Below, one piece after another: positions 63,781 through 64,000 of a DNA stretch of 64,000 nt; within the stretch, counting starts at the first letter, position 1, and each line of letters opens with the position of its first letter. The notes under the pieces were generated by a model, which saw only the letters and a program-made list of their open reading frames with translations, did no database searches and had not been told where the DNA came from. Location: assembly GCF_002875945.1 (NCBI RefSeq), contig NZ_MCZK01000036.1, positions 1 to 64,000 of the forward strand, written 5' to 3'. Origin of the DNA: Vibrio lentus (lineage in GTDB: Bacteria > Pseudomonadota > Gammaproteobacteria > Enterobacterales > Vibrionaceae). The position numbers and the translations under genes were made by a program.

Positions 63781-64000
63781 TCAGCTCGTCGTACTTTGAG
63801 GTCGGCTGTACAAGTAACCTTGATGCAGGTTGTAGCCTAGCTGGCACAAGATATATTGTTGCCTGCGAGTTTCTACACCCTCGTAAATCATTGTAATATT
63901 GGACAAGCGACCAATTTCAGAGATGTTGAGCAGCACGGCTTGGTGATGCTCCCCTGACTCGATGTCTTTGACAAAACAACGATCCAATTTGAGATACGTC
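63781..64000 (-). CDS. C-terminal end of an EAL-domain protein (cut by window edge)
   Basis: An open frame reads in from the window end without a start. YLKLDRCFVKDIES matches the IK.DRSFV strand of EAL domains, then MIYEGVETRRQQYILCQLGYNLHQGYLYSRP matches the EGVET...G...QGY.FS.P end of the domain. Ile-Tyr-Glu-Gly in place of Ala-Glu-Gly keeps the metal-binding Glu. Only 73 codons are visible, so the rest of the protein is unknown. Convergent with the GGDEF-EAL gene. Confidence 0.88.
   Translation of the reverse strand, partial: TYLKLDRCFVKDIESGEHHQAVLLNISEIGRLSNITMIYEGVETRRQQYILCQLGYNLHQGYLYSRPQSTTS

Overview
The window looks like chromosomal DNA from a Vibrio, probably of the Splendidus/Harveyi type. 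It opens on the last bases of a Vibrio-type 5S rRNA followed by tRNA-Ser(TGA). Base composition is moderate. It carries a copy of a short intergenic repeat with ATACCAATC ends that I remember from Vibrio genomes. The gene set (ppsA/ppsR, rimK, a GrxB-type glutaredoxin, a C-P lyase cluster, a dCache chemoreceptor, GGDEF-EAL proteins) fits the Vibrionaceae. Species-level assignment is inference. No phage, integrase, transposase or CRISPR array was seen.

Layout. 1-2.9 kb: rRNA operon end, tRNA, then an AT-rich divergent pair (phosphoethanolamine-transferase-like and glycerophosphodiesterase-like) whose 5' ends overlap. 2.9-6.8 kb: a leftward operon (YheO-type regulator, RidA, TcyP-type cystine carrier, CoA-disulfide-reductase-like flavoprotein) that reads as a cystine/thiol unit. 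7.2-8.5 kb: an MFS carrier. 8.8-20.3 kb: a phosphonate uptake and C-P lyase cluster (phnCDE, phnFGHIJKLMNP and a hexapeptide acetyltransferase), with matching TCTAGA-centred palindromes before phnC and phnF. 20.4-27.3 kb: MATE pump, an orphan RelA/SpoT-fold protein, ppsA with its divergent regulator ppsR, and grxB.

27.5-38.5 kb: a 52-codon gene with its own terminator, an oxidoreductase, a GNAT/L,D-transpeptidase pair, a TauE carrier, UgpQ, a 2OG oxygenase, a flavin monooxygenase-like protein and an ArsP-like permease behind a near-perfect 34-bp palindrome, a metallo-beta-lactamase-fold protein, and retropepsin-like protein with rimK. A 603-bp gap then holds a small leftward transcription unit (32-codon ORF plus terminator) divergent from an SgrR-family regulator, which recalls the sgrR/sgrS-sgrT layout of enteric bacteria.

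38.5-57.9 kb: SgrR-like regulator, chemoreceptor, lactonase/NAPE-PLD-like protein, a MarR-controlled DUF2798/DUF3861 pair with twin operators, hydratase, Na+/H+ antiporter, isochorismatase with a divergent GlxA-type regulator, a membrane AraC regulator, hydrolase, Bcr-type pump, a small Cys-motif protein, RluA-type pseudouridine synthase, Nudix, deaminase, DUF925 and ABM proteins. 57.9-58.9 kb: a gene-poor kilobase with a 27-codon ORF, an unusually strong ribosome site before a two-codon ORF, a terminator and a heptamer tandem repeat. 58.9-64 kb: a YtrA-like GntR/ABC operon with its operator, a GGDEF-EAL enzyme, and the C-terminal end of a second EAL protein cut by the window edge.

Most of the window is ordinary core or accessory metabolism. 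The points that look least described are the stand-alone RelA/SpoT-fold protein (22.0-23.1 kb), the small unit beside the SgrR-like gene, and the 52-codon gene at 27.7 kb.
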